Shown: in pieces, positions 1 to 7,476 of the stretch
Layout of the letters: every line of letters starts with the position of its first letter
Numbering within the stretch: position 1 is the first letter of the stretch
Source: an uncultured Candidatus Actinomarina sp.
GTDB taxonomy: Bacteria > Actinomycetota > Acidimicrobiia > Actinomarinales > Actinomarinaceae
Length of the DNA: 64,000 bases
Direction of reading: 5' to 3'
NCBI GenBank assembly: GCA_902593795.1
Contig: CACJJR010000002.1
Coordinates: 124,001-188,000, forward strand
The notes under the pieces: generated by a model
Databases searched by the model: none
Seen by the model: the letters and a program-made list of their open reading frames with translations, nothing else
Told to the model about the DNA's origin: nothing
Position numbers and translations under genes: made by a program

Positions 1-492
1 AGGGATTTCTAAAAAAGCAGTTTTGATAGTTTGAAGATTAGTACCTTTGTTAATTTTGTTATGAGTCACTAAATAAAGTGCCATAAAAATTGCTGGAAAT
101 TCCATTACGACTAAAACTGCAGACATGTAATTATCAAAGTCTTGATTAGTAGTTGATAAATATGCAATAGCTGTAACAAATGTAACAGCACTTACAGATC
201 CATATGTACCAGAAAGTGCAGCAGCGTCATCAGTGTTGAGTATATTTTTAAGATAAATGTAAGCAATAGCTGGAATTAAAAGAGCAAATAAAATTCCAAG
301 AGACAACGCACTGATAACATCATTTATAAAACCATTTTCTTGAAGACTCAAACCACCTTTAAGTCCGAGTGCAAGTAATAAATAGTAACCTAAATATTTA
401 GAAATTGAGTTTGGAAGACTTAATTTAAAGGTAATACCAATGATTATTCCAGAAAGGAATAATATTAGTGCTGGATTAAGTACGGCTTCCAT
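1..492 (-). CDS. SbtA-like sodium-dependent bicarbonate transporter, 3' end outside window
   Basis: The N-terminal 164 residues are visible and the gene runs off the left edge. The start is ATG at 492. The protein is strongly hydrophobic, with several membrane segments and the run YLLLALGLKGG, which resembles the LLTKIGLTGG region of cyanobacterial SbtA. A later stretch (DDAAALSGTYGSVSAVTF) resembles the SbtA segment after the third helix. The family imports bicarbonate with sodium in cyanobacteria; in a heterotroph it could feed anaplerotic carboxylation. The family call rests on remembered motifs; the substrate is inferred. Confidence 0.75.
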   Translation of the reverse strand, partial: MEAVLNPALILFLSGIIIGITFKLSLPNSISKYLGYYLLLALGLKGGLSLQENGFINDVISALSLGILFALLIPAIAYIYLKNILNTDDAAALSGTYGSVSAVTFVTAIAYLSTTNQDFDNYMSAVLVVMEFPAIFMALYLVTHNKINKGTNLQTIKTAFLEIP

Positions 493-542
493 TCAAATAA
501 AAATGATAGTTAGATAATAGATTTGTATTGTCGTATTGAAAA

Positions 543-1304
543 TTATTTTATTTTTCTTACTAACTCTTCAACTCTATTGATGTCGACTTTTTTAGCAACA
601 TCGTTGTCAAATTTGAAACTTGTCCCAACAATTAATATATCAGCTAAATCTTCATAAGCATCTACATTTGAAGATGTAACTCCGGATCCAATTGCAAGTT
701 TTCCAGTTGGCACAATATTTCTTACTTTTTGTAAGTCTTCAATGTTTATCTCATGCCCTGTACCATCACCAGTTACTATTACAACATCTGCACCTGCTCT
801 TTGTATAAGTTCTTCAGCATGATTTTCTATCTTTGAACCTGGTGCTGGAACTGCATGCTTTACAAAGACATCAGCATATATCTCAATATAATTATTTAAG
901 CTTGATTTAAATTGGTTAACTTCATGAGCATCTCCCTCAATGATTCCTTGATCAGTAAACATTGTGTTATTTAGGACATTAATTCGTACGAATTGTGATT
1001 TAGTAGCTTCAGCTATTGCCAAAGCAGAAATACCATCATTCCTTAATACATTAATACCAATTTTAATATCTCTTTCAATTGATAAATTTTCAACAACTGT
1101 TGTGAAGCTTGCAAGGGTTCTTTTAGAGATATTATCTTTTACAAATGGTGTATCTCCAAAATTCTCAACGATAATTCCATCAACACCTCCATAAATTAAA
1201 CTATTTACATCTTCTTGAGCTAGATCAATTATTTCGTCAATTGATAACCGATTAGAAGGGGAGCCAGGCAAGCTCTTTAGATGAACTACTCCGTAAATTT
1301 GCAT
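543..1304 (-). CDS. BtpA/SgcQ family TIM-barrel protein
   Basis: A 253-residue protein opening with IYGVVHLKSLPGSP, the N-terminal signature of the BtpA/SgcQ family. It carries barrel-type motifs such as GGVDGIIVENFGDTPF and a C-terminal phosphate-binding-like region (AIGSGVTSSNV, then ILVGTSFK). BtpA was named for photosystem I biogenesis in cyanobacteria, but the family is common in non-phototrophs, where its reaction is unknown. Its ATG overlaps the upstream gene's stop by one base (TAATG), so the two are probably translationally coupled. The family call is firm; the function is open. Confidence 0.82.
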   Translation of the reverse strand: MQIYGVVHLKSLPGSPSNRLSIDEIIDLAQEDVNSLIYGGVDGIIVENFGDTPFVKDNISKRTLASFTTVVENLSIERDIKIGINVLRNDGISALAIAEATKSQFVRINVLNNTMFTDQGIIEGDAHEVNQFKSSLNNYIEIYADVFVKHAVPAPGSKIENHAEELIQRAGADVVIVTGDGTGHEINIEDLQKVRNIVPTGKLAIGSGVTSSNVDAYEDLADILIVGTSFKFDNDVAKKVDINRVEELVRKIK

Positions 1305-2068
1305 TATATTTTTACGTGATTTAATTTAACGAATTTTTTAGCAAAGTCACCTTCAGTAGATAATGTTAATTTATGACCTTTTGGAACTCTTCCTGTAACT
1401 ACTCTACACCAATCACTTGCATTACCTTTTATACTATTTTCACTTTGCTCGTTACCAAATTGCCAAGCTTTATATTCTGGTCCAATAAGTTCAATTCTTA
1501 AATCCTGATTCTTAATTTTATTGACTTTGCTTGCTTGCTCTGCATTTAACCATCCAAATAAAGCAACATGTTCAATCCTCACTGTATCTTCATAATCTTT
1601 CTTCATAGCATCATACACATCTAGACTATGAGCCCATGTTTCTGCTAGTTTTGTTACAGCAAATGTGCGGCAGTCAATTTCATTTTTCCACCATGTAATT
1701 TTCTTTCCAGGTGAAGACTTAGCCAGTATCTCAATAACTGATGCTCTTGACATCCTCCACCACTCAATTACATCTTGAGGTCGCATATCGCTACCTCTTT
1801 TTATTGCTTCTTTTTCAAACTTTTCCAGTCCTTTTGGCCCTCTGTATTTATTAAAATCAGAACCTTTTTTCTTCAGTGCATTATGTGCTAAATCTTCAAG
1901 TCCGGCTAAATAGCTTACATGGGCAGTGATATTCCAATTTTTATATGTTGTTTTTGTATTCCAATTCCTAACAGGGATGCTTTGAAGATATTGGTCCAAT
2001 AACTGCTGTTCTGCAACGAGATTACTTAATATTTCTTGCACTTTGTTAAGTTTACTTGAGTAAATCAA
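1304..2068 (-). CDS. TIGR03084-like metal-binding protein, DinB/maleylpyruvate isomerase fold
   Basis: A 254-residue protein with an N-terminal DinB-like helical bundle (NWNITAHVSYLAGLEDLAH near residue 50) in which the His residues would bind a divalent metal. The pattern matches the mycothiol-dependent maleylpyruvate isomerase/TIGR03084 group typical of Actinobacteria. A middle motif (TETWAHSLDVYDA-like, with LAETWAHSLDVYDA) and a C-terminal SCP2-like part (GRVPKGHKLTLSTEGDF) fit that family. The start is TTG, preceded by TGGAG about 5 nt upstream. It leads a two-gene operon with the BtpA-like gene. The substrate is unknown. Confidence 0.72.
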   Translation of the reverse strand: MIYSSKLNKVQEILSNLVAEQQLLDQYLQSIPVRNWNTKTTYKNWNITAHVSYLAGLEDLAHNALKKKGSDFNKYRGPKGLEKFEKEAIKRGSDMRPQDVIEWWRMSRASVIEILAKSSPGKKITWWKNEIDCRTFAVTKLAETWAHSLDVYDAMKKDYEDTVRIEHVALFGWLNAEQASKVNKIKNQDLRIELIGPEYKAWQFGNEQSENSIKGNASDWCRVVTGRVPKGHKLTLSTEGDFAKKFVKLNHVKI

Positions 2069-2123
2069 TTAACTCCAGTGGCAATTTCATGAAAAAAAAC
2101 TTTTTTTAAAATAAGTTTCTATT

Positions 2124-2129
2124 TATGAT
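2124..2129 (+). promoter_or_regulatory. leaderless -10 element for small protein gene
   Basis: TATGAT lies exactly 6 nt before the ATG at 2136 and no Shine-Dalgarno sequence is present, so transcription probably starts at the start codon. Confidence 0.6.
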
Positions 2130-2135
2130 GCATTT

Positions 2136-2351
2136 ATGAAGAAAATATTTAAGTTTATTTTATTTATTTTAGGTTTTAAATACGTTATAAAACTCATGGA
2201 TGAGAATGTTGATATAAAAATTCAAATTAAAAAGCTTAGAAACGAACTTGCTAATTTAGAGACAGAAGATTTAGAAAATAAATTAAAAGAATTTTTCAAA
2301 AAGTACGATCCAAAATTTAAAGATCAAGAAGAAAATCAAGAAGATTTTTAA
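2136..2351 (+). CDS. small protein with hydrophobic N-terminus and coiled coil
   Basis: A 71-residue protein of unknown function. Residues 1-20 are hydrophobic and basic (a short membrane anchor). Residues 25-55 are heptad-like and charged, with KKLRNELANLETEDLENKLK suggesting a coiled coil, and the tail is acidic. It sits 18 nt before the Ddn-like gene and probably shares its transcript. A well-placed -10 element supports it as a real gene. No family was recognised. Confidence 0.6.
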   Translation: MKKIFKFILFILGFKYVIKLMDENVDIKIQIKKLRNELANLETEDLENKLKEFFKKYDPKFKDQEENQEDF

Positions 2352-2369
2352 AATACTTCAATAAAATCA

Positions 2370-2819
2370 ATGTGGAGATTATTTGGTAAGTCAGCACATC
2401 TATGGCCTAACTGGTTATATAAATTAATTTCCAATATTCATTCAAAGATGATGAAATTTAATCACACCTACATCGGTGAAATAATTATTGGAGATCACAT
2501 ATTGATGCTTGAAACTATTGGCAATAAATCTAAACAAGTTAGAAAAACTCCTTTGACTTATGCAAACTATGAAAATTCTTATATAGTTGCAGCGTCCTTT
2601 AGTGGAAGTGATAAAACACCTGATTGGTATCACAATTTATCTACTTACAATCCTTATATAACTGTTGATGGTGTACGTTTTGAAGCAACATACGAATTAA
2701 TTGAATCTTCAGAGAAAGATTTTTTTTGGAGTTTATTAGATGAAGTTTATCCTACTTTTCAGATGTATAGGAAAAGAACGACTAGAGACATACCGTTAAT
2801 TAAATTTTCTAAAGTTTAG
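2370..2819 (+). CDS. Ddn-like deazaflavin (F420)-dependent nitroreductase family protein
   Basis: A 149-residue protein of the DUF385/Ddn split-barrel family. The features are an early LMLETIGNKSKQVRKTPL block, which matches the LLTTTGRKSGQPRTTPL cofactor-binding segment, then YIVAASFSGSDKTPDWYHNL, which matches the GG...P.W..NL segment. Members bind coenzyme F420H2 and reduce quinones or nitro compounds, and are abundant in Actinobacteria. The last 11 nt overlap the convergent CobS-like gene. The true substrate cannot be told from sequence. Confidence 0.82.
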   Translation: MWRLFGKSAHLWPNWLYKLISNIHSKMMKFNHTYIGEIIIGDHILMLETIGNKSKQVRKTPLTYANYENSYIVAASFSGSDKTPDWYHNLSTYNPYITVDGVRFEATYELIESSEKDFFWSLLDEVYPTFQMYRKRTTRDIPLIKFSKV

Positions 2820-3798
2820 GCTTAAGGGATGGACCTTTCCTCACAATAGTGTTCCATAAAGTTTTGTAATGGTCTAGATCTTCTTTATTGACATGCGGTA
2901 ATACAAAATTTTCCCAAGTATCTTTTAGTGGGTCAGTTGATTCGGAATACACATCTAAACCTATTGGTATTCTTTCAACGATAGTTCTCAAGCTCATCGG
3001 AGTTTCAATATTTATACTTATGTCTTCAGACATGAATGAATTGTTCACTTCAGTTGCTAGTTTTATGATTAAATCTGTATATTCGTTTTGTAAATTAGGA
3101 TATCTTTTTTCAAAAATAGCATTTAACTGTTCTTTGTTTGGGAAAGGTTTGTCCCAGATAACCCATCTATCTGCAAAGGCCTTATTTAGAGATTGTGTTC
3201 CAGCATAATCTCTTAAACTTGTTGGGTTCATAGTTCCAAATATAAAAGTGTCTTCTCGAAGTGTTAGTACTTCTCCGTTGGGAAGTTCTAATTTTTTATG
3301 CCTATCAAGTAAAGAATGTAAAGCAAAAAGAACTTCTGGACCGGCTGCATTAAGTTCTGAAAGATTTACTATCGCGGGCCCTCTAAGGGCTCTAGTCAAT
3401 TCACCATCTTGCCATCTGCTTTCAGTTCCACCCTTACCATCTCCGTAAAGCTGGACTGAACCCAAAAGTGTTACATCACGAACTTCTCCCGATAGAGGTA
3501 TTCTGTAATAAGGAAAGTTTAATTTAGCAGCGAATTGTTCAATATCATGGTCTTTACCTGTTCCCATGTGTCCCATGAGTGCAATATGAATAGGAATTTC
3601 GTTTTTAAATGATTTAGTTTTAGAATTTAGTACTTTTGCTAGCCTAAATTGCATTCCTAAATCTACATAAAATTCATCCACTTCTGGAATGCGATTACTA
3701 CGAGATTCATAATCGTCAATTTTTTTATCAAGATTGCATGACGGTATTTCGATAGACTGCTTTTCATTATCAGGATTAATAAATTTTTTGGCAACCAT
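2809..3798 (-). CDS. CobS/MoxR-like AAA+ ATPase with degenerate Walker motifs
   Basis: A 329-residue AAA+ protein of the MoxR/CobS type. The segment after the P-loop (IEQFAAKLNFP) and the late AFADRW resemble cobaltochelatase CobS. Key residues are altered: the P-loop is GHMGTGKD (residues 76-83), with Asp where Ser/Thr normally helps bind Mg, and Walker B is AIVNLSELN (about 142-150), with Ser for the usual Asp before Glu. Sensor 1 (FGTMNPT) is intact. Its ATG overlaps the upstream VWA gene stop by one base, so the two form a chelatase-like ATPase/VWA pair. The target is unknown; no CobN or BchH subunit is nearby. Confidence 0.78.
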   Translation of the reverse strand: MVAKKFINPDNEKQSIEIPSCNLDKKIDDYESRSNRIPEVDEFYVDLGMQFRLAKVLNSKTKSFKNEIPIHIALMGHMGTGKDHDIEQFAAKLNFPYYRIPLSGEVRDVTLLGSVQLYGDGKGGTESRWQDGELTRALRGPAIVNLSELNAAGPEVLFALHSLLDRHKKLELPNGEVLTLREDTFIFGTMNPTSLRDYAGTQSLNKAFADRWVIWDKPFPNKEQLNAIFEKRYPNLQNEYTDLIIKLATEVNNSFMSEDISINIETPMSLRTIVERIPIGLDVYSESTDPLKDTWENFVLPHVNKEDLDHYKTLWNTIVRKGPSLKPKL

Positions 3799-5750
3799 TA
3801 CGCAACTCCAGATGTTAATTTAATGTTTTTTATAAGTATATCCTTTGTGATGTTTACTATGGAATGAATTAATTGTTCAGGCTTTTCTATTTGCACATTG
3901 TTAATATATTCTCTCCATGAACCTCTATTTCCAATTCCTATCCCAATAACATCAACTCCACTTTTAGTTGCAAAGTTTATACTATTTTTTAACTCACTTA
4001 GTGTTCCTCTTGTCATTCCATCAGATAGCACAACTAACATTTTTGAGTTTGATGGATGATTAAGTAATCTTTTGGTTGCATGCATAATATTTATTTCATC
4101 TATGTTTGTTCCTTTTTCAAACATACTTATTGGAGGAGTCAATTCTTTAGAAATTCCTATATCTATAGAGTCTCTTAAGTTGCGTGAGAAATCTATAAGT
4201 CCAATAAATTGTTTATAGTTTTCTCTCCACGAGTCTTTGAACTCCTTAATAAAATAATGATTAGCTGTATTGTAAAGTTCTTGTGCTGATGACCCATATG
4301 TTCTATTAAGCATTGAAGAAACAGCAAATTTTCTACGGTTATACATTCCATCATTTTCAGTATGTTCTGACGCAAATCCTCTATTAAAAATTGAAACTTC
4401 AAAGTCTATGTCTAATTCAAAACATATTTGAGAAAGATAACTTGCTCCTATTAAAGCTGAAGCAAGAGACCATGGATGCAGTTCGTCTTTGTTCTTTTCG
4501 ATCATTGAACCACTTCCATCAATAAGTAATGATATTGCGTATGATTTGTTTGAAAGCCTTTGCTTTTGTTCGTACATCCTTTCGTATCTTCCAGAAGCAA
4601 GCATGATTGGAACATGTGGTGATAAATCACCTTGATCATAACCGCTTATTCTTTGTCTTTTTTGATTATGTATAAAGTAAGGCTTTATCTTATTTGTCAC
4701 CTTGTAAATTGGTAGATTCCATTGCTGCAAAAGAGATTCATAAGTATGTAGGCCATTTTTATACAGATTTTTAAAGTTTTCAGGAACTTTATTTTCGACA
4801 ACTTTAGCTGTATTTCCCGATGGAAAATATATAGTTGAAGACGCACCAACTTTAGAAATATGGTCATCCATTAAGTTCAACTTATCTTCATTGTTTTTAG
4901 AATCTGTCTGACCTAAAAACTTTTGCAAGGTATTTCCTGTTGTTACATTATTTGAAGAGGGGATAAGTACTTTGCTCAAGTCATTAATTACATTATCATC
5001 TAAAGATTCTTCTATTTCTTTCTGTTCGCCAAGATTATATTTTTCTAAATCAGGAAGAATATTATATCGTTTACATATGTCTATCATTTGCACTGTTGCT
5101 TCCACAACTTCAGAAACATTTACAGCTTCGTAATTTAGTGTTTTGAGTATGTGTAGAGATTCATTTAAAGCACTTACAACTGATTTTTTATAATTTTGAA
5201 ATTCCGGATTTATATAAGTTGTAATTGAATGAAACAGCAAAGCTAAATATTGACTAAAGTTGGTAAGCTTTCTTATTTCAGCGAATGATTCTGTATAAAT
5301 ATCTTTGAGTATTGAATTAAGTCCTTCATATTGTTTTACAAAAATCTTTTCCTCAATTGAGTGTATTAAAATATCAAATACATATTTTCCAAATGGGCCT
5401 GTAAGAATTTCAAGTACGTCTTCTATATCTTCAACATCATCAAGTTCATCTTGAAATATATTTCTTAATGATTCTGAATCTAATGAATAATTCTTAGTTG
5501 CATGTATTGCTTCATGGACAACGGTCCCAATCATAACTTCATCTCTGTCCAATTTCGTTTTAGAAATAGTATTAACCAAAATAGATGGGTTAATAACAAT
5601 ATCGTTTTTACTATTTGATTTTGATCTTCCGTAACGAAGTGATAGGTTATCATTATTCATTTGTGTTTGTAACAGTCGAGTAATAGCAGGTCTTATTTTT
5701 TCAAAATCTTCTACAATTTGCGTTTCTATATTTTTTTTCTTTGAATTCAT
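3798..5750 (-). CDS. VWA-domain protein with N-terminal HEAIH motif, partner of the CobS-like ATPase
   Basis: A 650-residue protein with two recognisable parts. Near residues 76-83 is VVHEAIH, a zincin-like HExxH motif seen in VWA/metallopeptidase-like proteins. From about residue 400 is a von Willebrand A domain with an intact MIDAS (LIDGSGSM, later VVLSDGMTRG). The middle (about 250-310) is low-complexity and charged. MoxR/CobS ATPases usually act with VWA proteins to remodel a partner or insert metal, as CobS does with CobT. A candidate -10 (TAATGT) lies 7 nt before the ATG. Whether the HExxH site is catalytic is unknown. Confidence 0.78.
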   Translation of the reverse strand: MNSKKKNIETQIVEDFEKIRPAITRLLQTQMNNDNLSLRYGRSKSNSKNDIVINPSILVNTISKTKLDRDEVMIGTVVHEAIHATKNYSLDSESLRNIFQDELDDVEDIEDVLEILTGPFGKYVFDILIHSIEEKIFVKQYEGLNSILKDIYTESFAEIRKLTNFSQYLALLFHSITTYINPEFQNYKKSVVSALNESLHILKTLNYEAVNVSEVVEATVQMIDICKRYNILPDLEKYNLGEQKEIEESLDDNVINDLSKVLIPSSNNVTTGNTLQKFLGQTDSKNNEDKLNLMDDHISKVGASSTIYFPSGNTAKVVENKVPENFKNLYKNGLHTYESLLQQWNLPIYKVTNKIKPYFIHNQKRQRISGYDQGDLSPHVPIMLASGRYERMYEQKQRLSNKSYAISLLIDGSGSMIEKNKDELHPWSLASALIGASYLSQICFELDIDFEVSIFNRGFASEHTENDGMYNRRKFAVSSMLNRTYGSSAQELYNTANHYFIKEFKDSWRENYKQFIGLIDFSRNLRDSIDIGISKELTPPISMFEKGTNIDEINIMHATKRLLNHPSNSKMLVVLSDGMTRGTLSELKNSINFATKSGVDVIGIGIGNRGSWREYINNVQIEKPEQLIHSIVNITKDILIKNIKLTSGVA

Positions 5751-5804
5751 TTACATAACATTATCATTAATAACTAATGTTATAAGTATAAGGAATTATG
5801 CAAT

Positions 5805-6557
5805 ATGAATGAAATTGCTAGTAAGACAGTTTTAATCTCAGGCGGAGCTGGTGCCATGGGTCAGCTTATTTCTGAATATATAAAGACTAGAAAAGATTTT
5901 ACGATTTCTGGTATTCATGATCCAAGCTATGATGGCGGTGATTATAAACTTTATAAAGATCTTTCAGACATAAAAGAAGAGTTAGTAATTGAATTTTCTC
6001 CAGCGTCTGTAATAAATAAAAACGTTGAAAAATTAATAAATTCTAGTGCAAACCTTATCATAGGATCGTCGGGCCTAAGTGTAGAAATGGCATCAAATCT
6101 AAAAAATTCAGCAAAAAATAGAAAAATTATTGTTATACCTAACTTTTCAGTTGGCGCTGCTTATCAAAAGTTATTTTCAAAAGCTCTTTCTGAAGAATTT
6201 AGTTCCGTAAGCATTGTTGAAAAACATCATAGTAAAAAACAAGATGCACCGTCTGGCACAGCTGTAGACCTTGCTAACAGCCTTTCTTCCGAACTACCTT
6301 CTATTGAGCAAGGTGGTAAATTTTTTGATGTAAACAAGATTAATAATAAAAATATATATTCATTGAGAGGGGATGAATATTTAGCAGAACAAATTGTTAA
6401 TTTTGCTAATGACTATGAATCTTTTCATCTTGAGCACAAAGTTAATGATAGAAGAGCATACTTATATGGAATGAAGATAGTTCTCGACCAATATAACGAA
6501 TTAGAAGGTTTTAATTTAGGTTTAGAAAATATAATAGCTGACAAGATTAAAATCTGA
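5805..6557 (+). CDS. dapB: 4-hydroxy-tetrahydrodipicolinate reductase
   Basis: A 250-residue enzyme of the diaminopimelate/lysine pathway that reduces the DapA product with NAD(P)H. The Rossmann loop GGAGAMG is at 13-19, IPNFSVGA at 111-118, and the catalytic block with His-His at 141-142 and KKQDAPSGTA at 144-153. The length is normal. An AAGGAA-like site lies about 10 nt before the ATG. The stop is followed 2 nt later by dapA, so the two consecutive pathway steps are coupled. Confidence 0.96.
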   Translation: MNEIASKTVLISGGAGAMGQLISEYIKTRKDFTISGIHDPSYDGGDYKLYKDLSDIKEELVIEFSPASVINKNVEKLINSSANLIIGSSGLSVEMASNLKNSAKNRKIIVIPNFSVGAAYQKLFSKALSEEFSSVSIVEKHHSKKQDAPSGTAVDLANSLSSELPSIEQGGKFFDVNKINNKNIYSLRGDEYLAEQIVNFANDYESFHLEHKVNDRRAYLYGMKIVLDQYNELEGFNLGLENIIADKIKI

Positions 6558-6559
6558 TT

Positions 6560-7441
6560 ATGAACGATTTTGGTAAGTTGCTAACGGCCGTGATTACTCC
6601 TTTTGACAGTAATGGAGTTCTAAGCACAGATACTTTGTGGAGATTATGTAAAAAGTTGGTCCATGAGAAATCCGAAGGGTTGGTCTTATCTGGAACAACT
6701 GGTGAATCTCCAAACCTAACAAAAGAAGATAGAAAAATCATCTACTCAACTGCTAAAGACTCTGTAGGGGATAAAGCAAAAATTATTGCAGGTACAGGGA
6801 CATACTCAACAAGAGAATCCATAGAGTATACAAAAATGGCAAACGATCTGGGTGTTGATGGAATTATGATAGTTACACCTTATTACTCTAAGCCATCACA
6901 AATAGGAATACTAAAACATTTTGAAAGTATTTCTGAAAATACTGAATTACCAATAATGGCTTATAATATTCCAGTCAGAACAGCAACACTTATTGAAATC
7001 GAAACACTTGAAAAGTTAGTTGATGATATAGGTATTCACTCAATAAAGGATGCAGTTGGTGATTTAGAATTTTCTAAAATTGAATTAGAAAGATTAAAAG
7101 ATAAAGTTGATGTTTATTCAGGCAATGATTCTGAAACTATAGAGTTTATGAAAATGGGAGGAAAAGGAGTAGTCTCTGTTGCTTCGCATATTGTTGGTAA
7201 AGAAATATATCAATTAATTGAATACATTTGTTCTGATGAACTTGAAGCCGCAGAACAAATACAAAATACACTTCTGCCTATTTTTGATATGTTGTTTGAA
7301 GAACCAAGCCCGGGTCCTGTAAAGTATCTTCTTACAGAAACGTGGGAAGATGTCGGGTCTCCACTTATGCCTATTACTAATATATCGTCCGATTTAGCCA
7401 ATAAAATACTAGAAAATTATAAAAAAATTAAAAAAGATTAA
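6560..7441 (+). CDS. dapA: 4-hydroxy-tetrahydrodipicolinate synthase
   Basis: A 293-residue TIM-barrel aldolase that condenses pyruvate with aspartate semialdehyde. GTTGES (45-50), the catalytic Tyr in MAYNIPVR (Tyr134) and the Schiff-base Lys in SIKDAVGD (Lys163) are all present. It is cotranscribed with dapB. In mycobacteria an RNase J gene normally sits between dapA and ftsK; here it is absent and ftsK follows after 35 nt with its own promoter. Confidence 0.96.
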   Translation: MNDFGKLLTAVITPFDSNGVLSTDTLWRLCKKLVHEKSEGLVLSGTTGESPNLTKEDRKIIYSTAKDSVGDKAKIIAGTGTYSTRESIEYTKMANDLGVDGIMIVTPYYSKPSQIGILKHFESISENTELPIMAYNIPVRTATLIEIETLEKLVDDIGIHSIKDAVGDLEFSKIELERLKDKVDVYSGNDSETIEFMKMGGKGVVSVASHIVGKEIYQLIEYICSDELEAAEQIQNTLLPIFDMLFEEPSPGPVKYLLTETWEDVGSPLMPITNISSDLANKILENYKKIKKD

Positions 7442-7464
7442 ACTTTCTCTTCTTTTATTTATGG

Positions 7465-7470
7465 TATAAT
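7465..7470 (+). promoter_or_regulatory. leaderless -10 element for ftsK
   Basis: A consensus TATAAT lies exactly 6 nt before the GTG start at 7477, with no ribosome-binding site, predicting an mRNA that starts at GTG. Confidence 0.75.
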
Positions 7471-7476
7471 GTCAAC

